DNA of 64,000 nucleotides from CALBPI01 sp038531945 (GTDB taxonomy: Bacteria > Pseudomonadota > Gammaproteobacteria > Steroidobacterales > Woeseiaceae): assembly GCA_038531945.1 (NCBI GenBank), contig JBCBBH010000004.1, positions 285,031 through 349,030 on the forward strand, in the 5' to 3' direction. Shown here in pieces: positions 53,716 to 62,735 of the stretch (its first letter is position 1; every line of letters begins with the position of its first letter). Below the pieces are notes generated by a model, which saw only the letters and a program-made list of their open reading frames with translations, did no database searches and was not told the DNA's origin. The position numbers were made by a program, and so were the translations under genes.

Positions 53716-55011
53716 TTAATCTGAACCCGTTGCACGAGGTTCAACCTCTGGGTCGTCTGACTCGTAAATGATGTACGGCGCATTCTCGCCGACCACAACC
53801 GACTCATCGACCACCACTTTGCTGGCACTGGTCAAAGAAGGCAGGTCGTACATAGTGTCGAGTAACACGTTTTCGAGAATCGTGCGCAAGCCTCGTGCAC
53901 CGGTCTTACGTTCCATCGCCTTACGGGCGACAGCGCGCAGCGCGTCCTTCCGGAATTCCAGTTCCACGCCTTCCATATCGAACAGCTTCCGATACTGCTT
54001 GGTCAGTGCATTCCGCGGTTCCACGAGGATCGTGACCAACGCGTCTTCGTCCAGCTCTTCGAGCGTTGCAACGACGGGCAGGCGGCCAACGAATTCCGGG
54101 ATCAGGCCGAAACGGATCAGGTCTTCCGGCTCAACGTCGTGCAGCAGTTCGCCGATGGCGCCGTCGTCTTCGTTATTGCGAACTTCGGCCACAAAGCCAA
54201 TTCCACTCTTCGACGATCGGTCGCGAATAATCTTCTCAAGACCAGCAAACGCACCGCCGCAGATGAACAGGATGTTGGACGTATCGACCTGCAGAAATTC
54301 CTGCTGCGGGTGCTTACGTCCACCTTGTGGCGGCACCGACGCGACGGTGCCTTCAATGAGTTTCAGCAGCGCCTGTTGCACGCCCTCGCCTGAAACGTCT
54401 CGCGTGATCGACGGGTTGTCCGACTTGCGCGAAATCTTGTCGATTTCGTCGATGTAGACGATCCCAGTTTGCGCTTTCTCGACGTCGTAATCGCACTTCT
54501 GCAACAACTTCTGGATGATGTTTTCGACATCTTCGCCGACGTAACCGGCCTCGGTCAGCGTCGTCGCATCCGCGATGGTGAACGGTACATTGAGGAGTCG
54601 CGCGAGAGTCTCTGCAAGCAGCGTCTTACCACAGCCCGTCGGACCGACCAGCAGAATGTTGCTCTTCGCGAGCTCCACTTCGTCTTTACCGCGGTCGCTG
54701 GCTTTGCTTTCAAGACGCTTATAGTGATTGTAGACCGCGACGGACAACACGCGTTTGGCCCGCGCCTGCCCAATCACATAATCATCCAGCGTCGCGTTGA
54801 TCTCAGCCGGCTTTGGCAGCTTTTGACGGCCGAGCTCGGAGCTCTCTTCCAGCTCCTCACGGATGATGTCGTTGCACAACTCAACGCATTCATCGCAAAT
54901 GAATACGGAAGGCCCTGCGATTAGCTTGCGCACCTCATGCTGGCTCTTGCCGCAGAAGGAGCAATACAGCAGTTTGCTATCGTCGCCTTTGCCGCGCTTT
55001 TCGTCTGTCAT
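53716..55011 (-). CDS. clpX: ClpXP unfoldase subunit ClpX
   Basis: The 431-residue AAA+ unfoldase has the N-terminal C4 zinc finger (CSFCGKS and CDECVELC), Walker A GPTGCGKTLLAE, the pore-loop GYVGEDVEN and Walker B VYIDEIDK, and the C-terminal sensor-2 region GARGLRTI. It unfolds tagged proteins and feeds them to ClpP. It follows clpP by 150 bases. The length is typical. Confidence 0.96.
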   Translation of the reverse strand: MTDEKRGKGDDSKLLYCSFCGKSQHEVRKLIAGPSVFICDECVELCNDIIREELEESSELGRQKLPKPAEINATLDDYVIGQARAKRVLSVAVYNHYKRLESKASDRGKDEVELAKSNILLVGPTGCGKTLLAETLARLLNVPFTIADATTLTEAGYVGEDVENIIQKLLQKCDYDVEKAQTGIVYIDEIDKISRKSDNPSITRDVSGEGVQQALLKLIEGTVASVPPQGGRKHPQQEFLQVDTSNILFICGGAFAGLEKIIRDRSSKSGIGFVAEVRNNEDDGAIGELLHDVEPEDLIRFGLIPEFVGRLPVVATLEELDEDALVTILVEPRNALTKQYRKLFDMEGVELEFRKDALRAVARKAMERKTGARGLRTILENVLLDTMYDLPSLTSASKVVVDESVVVGENAPYIIYESDDPEVEPRATGSD

Positions 55012-55161
55012 ATCTGCCCTTACCTGACGCTCGGATCCTGGTCGATATAGAAGACCCGATATTTAACTCGTATATAACACGCCTAGCTCACCGGCCGCAA
55101 AGTCTAATGGGCAAGCCTGCGCGCCCCATCACACAACTCGGTTTTCCGGCAACTGCGCTTG

Positions 55162-55788
55162 TCAATCTCCTGTCGACAAACTCTCGGGGCGGCGCTCCAG
55201 CACAGTGTCAATCAAACCGTAGTCACGCGCCGCCTCGCTACTCATGAAATTGTCGCGCTCGGTGTCCTGCTGGATCTTTTCAAACGGCTGGCCCGTGTGC
55301 TTCGCCATGATCTCATTCAAGCGCTTTTTCATTTCCAGAATCTCGCGCGCGTGGATATCAATATCCGTCGCCTGACCCTGAAATCCGGCACTCGGCTGAT
55401 GGACCATGATCCGCGAATGAGGCAATGCGAAACGCTTGCCTTCTGCGCCACCACACAGTAACAACGCGCCCATACTCGCCGCCTGTCCAACGCAGATGGT
55501 GCTCACGTCACACTTGATGAACTGCATCGTGTCGTAAATCGCAAGCCCTGCGGTTACTGCTCCGCCGGGCGAGTTGATGTAGAAATGGATGTCCTTTTCC
55601 GGATTCTCCGACTCGAGGAAGAGGAGCTGAGCCACGATCAGGTTGGCCATGTGATCCTCGACTGGACCAACCATGAACAGTACTCGCTCCTTGAGAAGCC
55701 GTGAGTAAATGTCATACGACCGTTCCCCGCGGGCGGTTTGCTCCACCACCATCGGAACGAGGTTTAAAGCTGTCGGGGATGTTTGCAA
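55162..55788 (-). CDS. clpP: ClpXP protease subunit ClpP
   Basis: The 208-residue serine protease has the Ser in GQAASMGALLL, the His in SRIMVHQPSAG and the Asp in QATDIDIHA. It forms the tetradecameric chamber that works with ClpX. The start is uncertain: the TTG at 55788 has GGAG six bases upstream and is chosen, a TTG at 55815 has no site, and an ATG at 55752 would begin at the mature-like MVVEQTARGERS. Initiation at a rare codon would be unusual for this gene. It follows tig. Confidence 0.9.
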   Translation of the reverse strand: MQTSPTALNLVPMVVEQTARGERSYDIYSRLLKERVLFMVGPVEDHMANLIVAQLLFLESENPEKDIHFYINSPGGAVTAGLAIYDTMQFIKCDVSTICVGQAASMGALLLCGGAEGKRFALPHSRIMVHQPSAGFQGQATDIDIHAREILEMKKRLNEIMAKHTGQPFEKIQQDTERDNFMSSEAARDYGLIDTVLERRPESLSTGD

Positions 55789-55870
55789 AATTTGCTCCAC
55801 TACTTTGTGTGTCAATGCCTGCGACTATACGCTTTGACGTCGAACAGGACTATGAGTTCGCTCTCATTAG

Positions 55871-57163
55871 TTACTGCGCGTCCATGTAATCCTGGAAGGC
55901 GACTGTGTTGTCGACCTCTTTACCCTTGGCGCGCAAGGCCTCCAGCGCCTGATCCTCCATCACCATCGGCTCGATTTGCTGCAAAAACCGAGGGTCCTTG
56001 AGGTAGTTAGCGACCATCTCGTCGTTTTCATCATAGCCGCTGAACAATGATTTCATTTTTTCTGGTACGCGAGACTGATCGAGCTCGATGCCCTCCGAAC
56101 GAATGAACTCCTGAACCAGTAAGCTGATTTGCACCCGACGCTTTGCGCCTTCGAGAAACTCGTCCGCAGGTGGGGCCTGTTCAGGCTCCTGAATACCCAT
56201 TTGCCGCATCGCCTCCTGCTGCATTGATTGGGCTTCCTGCCCCACCAGAGCCTGCGGCACATCGATCTCGTTATGTTCGAGCAACTGCTCCAATGTCTGC
56301 TGCTTCAAATCCGCAGCGACTTTGGTCTGCAGCTCGGCCTGCATGTTTTTCTGAACTTCTGCTTTGAGTGTCGCGAGTTCCCCGTCCTCTACACCAAACG
56401 CCTTGACGAAATCTTCATCAATCTCTGGCAATTGCCGCTCGTTTACCGCATTGACGGTCGCGGTGAATTGTCCGGTCTTACCAGCCAGGGCCTCAGCCGG
56501 ATAGTCTTCGGGATAACTCACATCAAACGTTCGAGTCTCACCGGCCTTGACCCCCGCAAGTCCAGTCTCGAAGTCAGCCAGCATCTGCCCGGCACCAAGC
56601 TCTACAGGGACATCTTTTCCTGACCCGTTCTCGATCGCCTCGCCGTCGACACTGCCGTCGAAATCCACCACTACCTGGTCGCCGTCCGTCGCCGCGCGAT
56701 CGACCGCATCCCAAGTGGACCGTTGTTGCCGCAGACTCTCGATCACACGCTCCACATCCTCGTCGGTAATCGACACGACGGGGACTTTCACCTCGATTTT
56801 CTCAAGGTCTTTAAGTTCAATCTCGGGGAACACCTCGAACGTTGCCACGTAGGCAAAATCTTCGCCGGCCTGAATGCTCTCGGTTTCGATGCTGGGATTT
56901 CCCGCTGGAGTCAAGGCCTCCTTTTGAAGAGCTTGCGAGTAGCTCGTTTGCATCACTTCGGAAATCACTTCCTGGCGTACCTGCGCACCATAGCGCTTGG
57001 CGATGACTTTCGCCGGCACCTTACCGGGGCGGAACCCCTCCACCTTGGCCTGACGACCCACTTGCTTGAGTTTTTGAGACACTCTTTGATCGATGTCTGC
57101 TGCAGGAACCTGCACGCGCATACGGCGCTCCAGTGCGCCGCTGGATTCAACGGATACCATCAT
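55871..57163 (-). CDS. tig: Trigger factor
   Basis: The 430-residue chaperone has the ribosome-binding signature GFRPGKVP in the N-terminal domain, a central FKBP-like isomerase domain (about residues 160-240, DGDQVVVDFDGSVDGE) and a helical C-terminal domain. It binds nascent chains at the ribosome exit. The first two codons are both ATG. It lies 84 bases after tRNA-Leu and is followed by clpP, the standard order. Confidence 0.95.
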   Translation of the reverse strand: MMVSVESSGALERRMRVQVPAADIDQRVSQKLKQVGRQAKVEGFRPGKVPAKVIAKRYGAQVRQEVISEVMQTSYSQALQKEALTPAGNPSIETESIQAGEDFAYVATFEVFPEIELKDLEKIEVKVPVVSITDEDVERVIESLRQQRSTWDAVDRAATDGDQVVVDFDGSVDGEAIENGSGKDVPVELGAGQMLADFETGLAGVKAGETRTFDVSYPEDYPAEALAGKTGQFTATVNAVNERQLPEIDEDFVKAFGVEDGELATLKAEVQKNMQAELQTKVAADLKQQTLEQLLEHNEIDVPQALVGQEAQSMQQEAMRQMGIQEPEQAPPADEFLEGAKRRVQISLLVQEFIRSEGIELDQSRVPEKMKSLFSGYDENDEMVANYLKDPRFLQQIEPMVMEDQALEALRAKGKEVDNTVAFQDYMDAQ

Positions 57164-57246
57164 CGGTACTTACCTTCCGACCTTTTTGAATTACGGGGAT
57201 CTAGCAATCGGGACCATTCACATAGCCGTCGACGAGCGATTGAGGC

Positions 57247-57331
<85 letters not shown>

Positions 57332-57356
57332 AAAGCCGCCTGCAAGCTAGCCGCAT

Positions 57357-57362
57357 AGTATA
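57357..57362 (-). promoter_or_regulatory. Possible -10 box for tRNA-Leu
   Basis: TATACT on the minus strand lies 26 bases before the tRNA-Leu 5' end, with only a weak TTCTCC at -35 spacing 17. It would allow tRNA-Leu to be transcribed separately from the upstream tRNAs. Confidence 0.35.
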
Positions 57363-57415
57363 GCGAACTCTGAGCGTTGGGAGAATCTCTCTGTTTTTAG
57401 CTACATCTGGCTGTG

Positions 57416-57859
57416 CTAGTGGGTAGATCCGGTCGCAAATGCAGCGGCTCGTTCGAAATCCGCACGACTCAGCGGCTTGTCGAGCACCATGCGAACAGCG
57501 GGAAAGTGTGCGGCGCGGGCTTGATCGCGCGCAACGATATCCGTGGTCATCATGATGACATTCAGGTCCGCCACTGATTCGCCGAGCGCTTCAGCCGCTG
57601 CAGCCAGGAACTCGAACCCGTCCATTGCCGGCATATGCAGGTCGAGCAAAACGAGATTCGGGCGTTGCCTGCCGCGAGGTGTTGCTATGAGGTCGCGCAG
57701 AGCCTCACGTGCACCCTCGTATCGAAACAATCGCATCGCGATGCCAGACTTGGCCAGCAAGCGCTCGCACTGGAGACGATCGGTATCGCTGTCATCGATT
57801 AGCATCACGTTGCCAAGCCACGGACCAACGATCTCACCGCGATTCGTTGTCTTACCCAC
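57416..57859 (-). CDS. Stand-alone response regulator receiver protein
   Basis: The 147-residue CheY-like protein has the acidic pair Asp22-Asp23 in MLIDDSD, the phospho-acceptor Asp73 in LLDLHMPAMDGFEF, Thr105/106 in MMTTD and Lys128 in VLDKPLS, so it should be phosphorylatable. There is no output domain. No histidine kinase is nearby. The GTG at 57859 is chosen because GGAG precedes it by seven bases. It lies inside a tRNA cluster that is normally uninterrupted, between tRNA-His and tRNA-Leu. Confidence 0.85.
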   Translation of the reverse strand: MGKTTNRGEIVGPWLGNVMLIDDSDTDRLQCERLLAKSGIAMRLFRYEGAREALRDLIATPRGRQRPNLVLLDLHMPAMDGFEFLAAAAEALGESVADLNVIMMTTDIVARDQARAAHFPAVRMVLDKPLSRADFERAAAFATGSTH

Positions 57860-58064
57860 GCCCAACTCCCTGGCACGGTTATGCCGGTTGACCAGCGCGA
57901 AACCGAGGCTCCCGCAGGTATTTGCTGACCTTATGACGAATTACGATCTTGGACAGTACCGAATCTGTCTAGTCTATGGCATCAGGGTTTTCCCTGATTC
58001 TGATTAGCGCCTTCGCGCCATTCGGGTTTAACGGGCGGCCCCGCCACACCCAATTGTCTTTCGT

Positions 58065-58093
58065 GGTGGTTCTAGCTCAGTTGTTGAGCCCGG
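58065..58093 (+). pseudogene. Inverted partial copy of the tRNA-His 5' half
   Basis: Reading the plus strand, this 29-base stretch matches the 5' half of tRNA-His in 24 of the first 28 positions, including an identical TAGCTCAGTTG D-arm segment. It lies 22 bases from the 3' end of the real tRNA-His, in opposite orientation. No anticodon, T-arm or acceptor 3' strand follows. Confidence 0.55.
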
Positions 58094-58114
58094 TTTCGCT
58101 TTGTAGAGAAAAAA

Positions 58115-58191
58115 TGGGGTGGATGATGGGACTCGAACCCACGACGACCGGGATCACAACCCGGGGCTCTACCAACTGAGCTACACCCACC
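58115..58191 (-). tRNA. tRNA-His (GTG)
   Basis: The 77-base tRNA on the minus strand has the extra 5' G (G-1) paired with C73 and ends in CCA. The anticodon loop TTGTGAT gives GTG. A six-T run follows immediately downstream. Confidence 0.95.
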
Positions 58192-58241
58192 ACTGGTGTA
58201 CGTGCGTCCTGCACGATTTATCGCGATCTCCCGCGGGGCCC

Positions 58242-58318
58242 TGGCACGCCCGGCAGGACTCGAACCTGCAACCGCCGGCTTAGAAGGCCGATGCTCTATC
58301 CAGTTGAGCTACGAGCGC
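58242..58318 (-). tRNA. tRNA-Arg (TCT)
   Basis: The 77-base tRNA on the minus strand begins GCGCTCGTAGCTCAA and ends in CCA. The anticodon loop CTTCTAA gives TCT. It lies between tRNA-Pro and tRNA-His. Confidence 0.95.
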
Positions 58319-58357
58319 CTTTCAGGTCCTGGATCTCTATCGCACGTTGAACAACCG

Positions 58358-58434
58358 TGGTCGGGGCAGAGAGATTCGAACTCCCGACCCTCTGCTCCCA
58401 AAGCAGATGCGCTACCAGACTGCGCCATGCCCCG
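58358..58434 (-). tRNA. tRNA-Pro (TGG)
   Basis: The 77-base tRNA on the minus strand begins CGGGGCATGGCGCAG and ends in CCA. The anticodon loop TTTGGGA gives TGG. It is the first tRNA of the cluster. Confidence 0.95.
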
Positions 58435-58466
58435 GTTACGGTTGCCTGCACAACGTTGCGACGCGC

Positions 58467-58496
58467 ATTATGCGCGCGCGCATCCAGCAGCGTCAA
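58467..58496 (-). promoter_or_regulatory. Promoter of the Pro-Arg-His tRNA operon
   Basis: On the minus strand TTGACG is followed after 18 bases by CATAAT, then a GC-rich discriminator (GCGCGTCGC). The start would lie about 25 bases before tRNA-Pro. A GC-rich discriminator is typical of stringently controlled stable-RNA promoters. Confidence 0.6.
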
Positions 58497-58566
58497 CGAC
58501 ACACCTATCAGTCCCGCGCCTGCTTTGCTATGTTCCGCGACATTAGACGGAGTGTTTGAGGGTCCC

Positions 58567-59238
58567 ATGCCATTGAAAACCTTGTTCCAAACGATCGTAG
58601 TTTGCGCATCTATCCTGTTGGGCGTTAGCCAGGCCGCAGCGCAAGGCGCCGCACTGAGCGGCGGTTACCCGCAAGTGCTCGTGGAAACCACGGCTGGTGA
58701 AATCGTCATCGAACTCGACGCTCGACGCGCACCACTCTCGGCCCAGCACTTCCTGAAACTCGTAAAAGACGGCTACTACACCGGGACGATTTTCCACCGG
58801 GTGATTTCCGGTTTCGTGATCCAGGGCGGTGGCCACACGATCGACTTCACGCCGAAAACGGGAGCCGACACGGTATTCAACGAATCAGGCAATGGCATGA
58901 GCAACCAGCGCGGCACCGTGGCGTTGGCCCGAACCAACGACCCACACAGCGCCGATAGTCAGTTCTTCATCAATCTCGCCGATAATTCACGGCTGGACCC
59001 TCGACGTGACCGTTGGGGATATGCGGTATTCGGTCAGGTCATCGAGGGCATGAACATCGTCGATGACATCGCCGCATCACCAACCGGACCCGGTGGGCCT
59101 TTTGAAGCGGACGTGCCGACTCTGCCGATCCTGGTCGAATCAATGAAGCTGCTGAGTCAGGAGGACATCGCCGCGAGGGCGCAGGCGGCTATCGAGGCTG
59201 CAGAAGCAGAACTGGAACTCCTGGAAAACCAGCAGTGA
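58567..59238 (+). CDS. Secreted cyclophilin-type peptidyl-prolyl isomerase
   Basis: The 223-residue protein has a Sec signal (LFQTIVVCASILLGVSQAAAQ) and a cyclophilin domain with FHRVISGFVIQGGG, the catalytic Arg-Phe region, and SQFFINLADN and YAVFGQVIEGM. It acts in the periplasm, like PpiA. A Glu-rich helical tail of about 25 residues follows the domain. The next gene, lpxH, overlaps its stop (GTGA), which echoes the E. coli ppiB-lpxH order. Confidence 0.9.
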   Translation: MPLKTLFQTIVVCASILLGVSQAAAQGAALSGGYPQVLVETTAGEIVIELDARRAPLSAQHFLKLVKDGYYTGTIFHRVISGFVIQGGGHTIDFTPKTGADTVFNESGNGMSNQRGTVALARTNDPHSADSQFFINLADNSRLDPRRDRWGYAVFGQVIEGMNIVDDIAASPTGPGGPFEADVPTLPILVESMKLLSQEDIAARAQAAIEAAEAELELLENQQ

Positions 59239-59960
59239 CCACCGCCTTCATCTCGGACCTGCATGTCGATGCGTCGACACCGGAAATCGCACAACAGCTT
59301 GCCGAGTTCCTCAGCGGGCGCGCGCGCGAGTTTCAAACCCTGTACGTCCTTGGGGATCTCTTCGAGGCGTGGATTGGCGATGATGATCCGAACCCGCATT
59401 TTGCGGCCGTCCAGGACGCGTTTGGAGAATTGACGAAAACCGGCGTGCAGGGGTTTTTCATGCATGGGAATCGCGACTTTCTGATCGGCGAACAATTCGC
59501 TGAGAGAACGGGGCTGAAAATTCTCAACGACCCGGTCGTACACCAGATTTACGAAACGACAGTACTGCTCAGCCACGGCGATTTGTATTGCACCGATGAC
59601 ACCGAGTATCAGGCCGTACGCCGAACCGTTCGCAGCCCGGAATGGCAGGCCCAGGTGCTCGCTTTACCACTCGATGCGCGCCGACAAATGGCCGGCCAGG
59701 CCCGCAGCGAAAGCGCGACGGCTAATGCCGCGAAATCCGACGAGATCATGGACGTCAACCCGGATGCGATTGTCGCCGCTATGCGCGAGCATAGCGTCAC
59801 ACACATGCTCCACGGCCATACTCACAGGCCCGCGATTCACGAATGGTCGACTCCAGCGGGCGATCATCTTCGTCGCATGGTTCTCGGCGACTGGTACACC
59901 CAAGGCAGCGTGGGAATCTGGGATGAAGCAGGCTTCAGACTCGAGACGCTTGCTCGATAG
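59235..59960 (+). CDS. lpxH: UDP-2,3-diacylglucosamine hydrolase
   Basis: The 241-residue metallophosphoesterase has FISDLHVD, LGDLFEAWIGDD, MHGNRDFLIG, LSHGDLYCTDD and HGHTHRPAIHE, the five metal-site motifs of LpxH. It removes UMP from UDP-diacylglucosamine to give lipid X in lipid A synthesis, at the inner face of the inner membrane. The GTG start overlaps the cyclophilin stop. The 3' end overlaps the convergent miaE gene by 26 bases. Confidence 0.94.
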   Translation: MTTAFISDLHVDASTPEIAQQLAEFLSGRAREFQTLYVLGDLFEAWIGDDDPNPHFAAVQDAFGELTKTGVQGFFMHGNRDFLIGEQFAERTGLKILNDPVVHQIYETTVLLSHGDLYCTDDTEYQAVRRTVRSPEWQAQVLALPLDARRQMAGQARSESATANAAKSDEIMDVNPDAIVAAMREHSVTHMLHGHTHRPAIHEWSTPAGDHLRRMVLGDWYTQGSVGIWDEAGFRLETLAR

Positions 59961-60612
59961 GCACGACGTTACACGCGATCGGTGGACCACTGTGAAAGCG
60001 GATCTGCGTTGCCGGTGACGCGATTAATCGATGTTCCGCTCGCCGTAACTCGTCTACGCGGTCTGCAATTGACGTATCGGCAATCTGCTCAGCGAGATTC
60101 AGATAGTCTTGAAAATGGCGCGCTTCAGATGCGAGCAGGCCGCGGTAAAACTTGGCCAAATTCTCCGGCAACAACGGCGCGATCATCGCGAAGCGTTCGC
60201 ACGAACGTGCTTCGATCAGCGCACCCACGATCAGGGTGTCGACCAGCTTGTCGGGATCGTTACCTGCTACTTCGGCGCGAAGCCCCGCCGCGTAGCCCGA
60301 GGCCGACAGCGTCCGCCAGGTGATCCCCATCTGGCGAGCAATTTTTCGGACTTGTTCGTAATGGCGAAGCTCCTCGCGCGCGAGACGCGACATACGCCAC
60401 ACCAACTGCTCATGCTGCGCATATCGATGTAGCAAGGCCAACGCGGTACTCGCGGCCTTTAACTCGCAATTGCCATGGTCGATTAACAGACTGGGCAAAT
60501 CTGCAGCCGCCGCCTCCGCCCACTCGAGTAAGGACGGAACCTCAAGAAAACTGGCGATCGCCGCTGGCACTTCCGGCGCGAATACAGCGTCTGTGACGTC
60601 AGACGGACGCAT
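59935..60612 (-). CDS. miaE: tRNA-(ms2io6A)-hydroxylase MiaE
   Basis: The 225-residue diiron protein has the ligand sets LARRLxxEELRH-like EELRHYEQ, IEARSCERF and SEARHFQDY in a helical bundle. MiaE hydroxylates the isopentenyl group of ms2i6A37 in tRNA using O2. The ATG at 60612 is chosen because the conserved fold begins soon after; it overlaps the purF 3' end by 14 bases. The distribution of MiaE is patchy, so its presence is informative. Confidence 0.88.
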   Translation of the reverse strand: MRPSDVTDAVFAPEVPAAIASFLEVPSLLEWAEAAAADLPSLLIDHGNCELKAASTALALLHRYAQHEQLVWRMSRLAREELRHYEQVRKIARQMGITWRTLSASGYAAGLRAEVAGNDPDKLVDTLIVGALIEARSCERFAMIAPLLPENLAKFYRGLLASEARHFQDYLNLAEQIADTSIADRVDELRRAEHRLIASPATQIRFHSGPPIACNVVPIEQASRV

Positions 60613-62098
60613 GCTGCTCGCGACGGACTGCCTGCAACTTCGGCTGCTCGCTTCGACGATCGGCAACCGCCTCCAGGTATTCATCCGTCACACCGCCGGT
60701 GACGTATTCCCCCGAGAAACACGAAGTATCAAATTCGGTAATCGATGAGTGGTCATGCTTCACCGATTCGATCAGTCCGTCCAGATCCTGGTAAATCAAC
60801 CAATCAGCCTCGATTGCCGCTTCGATCTCCGAATCGCTTCGACCGTGCGCAATCAACTCGTGCGCCGCGGGCATATCGATACCATAGACGTTGGGGCATC
60901 GGACAGGCGGCGCTGCCGAAGCGAAGTAGACCTTGCGCGCACCGGCCTCTCGCGCCATGCGAATAATCTGGTGCGACGTCGTACCGCGCACAATGGAATC
61001 GTCGACCAGCAGCACATTCTTGCCGCGAAACTCAAGATCAATCGCGTTCAGTTTGCGCCGCACGGAACGCTCCCGCTGCGCTTGCCCGGGCATGATAAAC
61101 GTGCGTCCGATATATCGATTCTTGATGAACCCTTCGCGATACTTCACACCCAGACCGTGAGCCACTTGGACCGCCGCCGTTCTGCTCGTGTCCGGGATGG
61201 GGATCACAACATCAATGTCGTGATCCGGCCGCAGCCGGCGAATTTTCTCGGCAAGGCAATCCCCCATCCGAAGTCGCGCCTTGTATACCGAAATATTGTC
61301 GATGATCGAATCCGGCCGCGCGAAATAAACGTATTCAAAGATGCACGGCGAATACGCACGCCGAGCGACGCACTGCTGCGCGTGCAAGCGCCCTTCCATG
61401 TCGATAAAAACTGCCTCGCCCGGTGCGATATCGCGCTCGCGAGCAAACCCCAGTGCGTCGAGTGCTACCGACTCTGACGCGATCATGTATTCACGTCTGG
61501 AGCCGACGTCGCGACTGCCGAGCACGAGTGGTCGGATCCCCCATGGGTCACGAAACGCGACCAGACCCTGACCAATAACCATGGCGACGACCGCGTAACC
61601 ACCAACGCACCGGCCGACCGTCGCCTCGATCGCCTCGAACAACTTGCCCGGTCGAAACCCGCCGTGCGTTGTCTCGGCCAACTCATGCGCGAAAACGTTG
61701 AGCAGCAACTCAGAGTCGGAGCCGGTATTGATGTGTCGACGATCCTGCTGAACCAGGTGGTCCGATATCGCATCGGCGTTGGTCAGATTGCCGTTATGCG
61801 CAAGGACGATGCCGTAAGGTGAATTGACGTAGAACGGCTGCGCTTCGCTGGAACTCGAGCAGCCGGCGGTCGGGTAACGCACGTGACCAATGCCGGCAGT
61901 GCCAACCAGACGTTCCATGTGTCGTTGGTGGAATACGTCACGTACCAAACCGTTCTTTTTTCGAGTGAAAACGTTGCGACCGTCGCTGGTGACAATGCCC
62001 GCTGCGTCCTGGCCGCGGTGCTGCATCACCGTCAACGCGTCGTAGATCGCTTGATTGACCGCTACACCGCCGCCCGCGATCCCAACGACGCCGCACAT
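60599..62098 (-). CDS. purF: Amidophosphoribosyltransferase
   Basis: The 499-residue enzyme begins MCGVVGIAG, so Cys2 is the glutaminase nucleophile after Met removal, and has the PRPP motif VLLVDDSIVRGTTS. It makes phosphoribosylamine, the first step of purine synthesis. The start at 62098 is certain since the nucleophile must be N-terminal; a longer frame in cvpA is spurious. A GAGGAG site is provided by the end of cvpA, one base beyond which purF begins. Confidence 0.96.
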   Translation of the reverse strand: MCGVVGIAGGGVAVNQAIYDALTVMQHRGQDAAGIVTSDGRNVFTRKKNGLVRDVFHQRHMERLVGTAGIGHVRYPTAGCSSSSEAQPFYVNSPYGIVLAHNGNLTNADAISDHLVQQDRRHINTGSDSELLLNVFAHELAETTHGGFRPGKLFEAIEATVGRCVGGYAVVAMVIGQGLVAFRDPWGIRPLVLGSRDVGSRREYMIASESVALDALGFARERDIAPGEAVFIDMEGRLHAQQCVARRAYSPCIFEYVYFARPDSIIDNISVYKARLRMGDCLAEKIRRLRPDHDIDVVIPIPDTSRTAAVQVAHGLGVKYREGFIKNRYIGRTFIMPGQAQRERSVRRKLNAIDLEFRGKNVLLVDDSIVRGTTSHQIIRMAREAGARKVYFASAAPPVRCPNVYGIDMPAAHELIAHGRSDSEIEAAIEADWLIYQDLDGLIESVKHDHSSITEFDTSCFSGEYVTGGVTDEYLEAVADRRSEQPKLQAVRREQHASV

Positions 62099-62099
62099 C

Positions 62100-62669
62100 C
62101 TAGAGCTCCTCTTCCGGCGAATTCTCAGGCGTGTCTGGTTCACCTTCCGGCGCGACCAGCGCTTCCCCACGCGGTACGGCCAATTCTTCACGGAAATAGT
62201 CGAGGGCTTTAGGTGCCAGAATGGCAATTCCGTCGGCCACCGTCTGTACATAGGGCAATAGTCGAGACTCCTGCCATTGCGCATCACGGTCCAACTCGAG
62301 ATAAGGCGCAACGATCGCCGCGAGTCCGCAAATGATTGCACCTCGCAACAAGCCAAAGCCCAAACCAAGCAGTCTGTCGATTCCCGACATACCGACTTGG
62401 TTGATAAACCGCGAGATTGACCAACCCGCAAGGCCACCCAGCATCAAAACGAGCGTAAAGATACCGATTCTTGCGACCCAAACTCTCGCGGCACCGGATC
62501 CAATCCACTCGAGCAATAATGTTTCACCGACGGGCGCGAAATGAAATGCGGCCCATACAGCGATCAGCAGCGAGCCCACCGACACGGCTTCTTTCACGAA
62601 ACCGCGAAACACTCCAACAATCATCGAAATCGCCAGAATCCCGGTAAAAACCCAATCGAATATCGTCAT
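62100..62669 (-). CDS. cvpA: CvpA family membrane protein
   Basis: The 189-residue protein has four hydrophobic spans in the first 130 residues with FDWVFTGILAISMIVGVFRGF at the start, and an acidic C-terminal tail ending EEEL. CvpA lies in the inner membrane and is needed for colicin V production and envelope tolerance in E. coli. It sits between dedD and purF in the conserved order. Confidence 0.92.
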   Translation of the reverse strand: MTIFDWVFTGILAISMIVGVFRGFVKEAVSVGSLLIAVWAAFHFAPVGETLLLEWIGSGAARVWVARIGIFTLVLMLGGLAGWSISRFINQVGMSGIDRLLGLGFGLLRGAIICGLAAIVAPYLELDRDAQWQESRLLPYVQTVADGIAILAPKALDYFREELAVPRGEALVAPEGEPDTPENSPEEEL

Positions 62670-62735
62670 TTTCGGTCCACGCTTCCGCCTGCCCGGCGCA
62701 TGGTATCAAACACCGCGTTATATGCGCTCATGTCA

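Noticed and set aside
57416..58434. Integrated mobile element at the tRNA cluster
   Set aside because: I found no integrase, transposase or long direct repeats; only one small gene and one tRNA-like half-copy are present.
62099..62437. N-terminal extension of purF by 113 residues
   Set aside because: PurF needs Cys at the mature N-terminus, and the extension is cvpA read in another frame.
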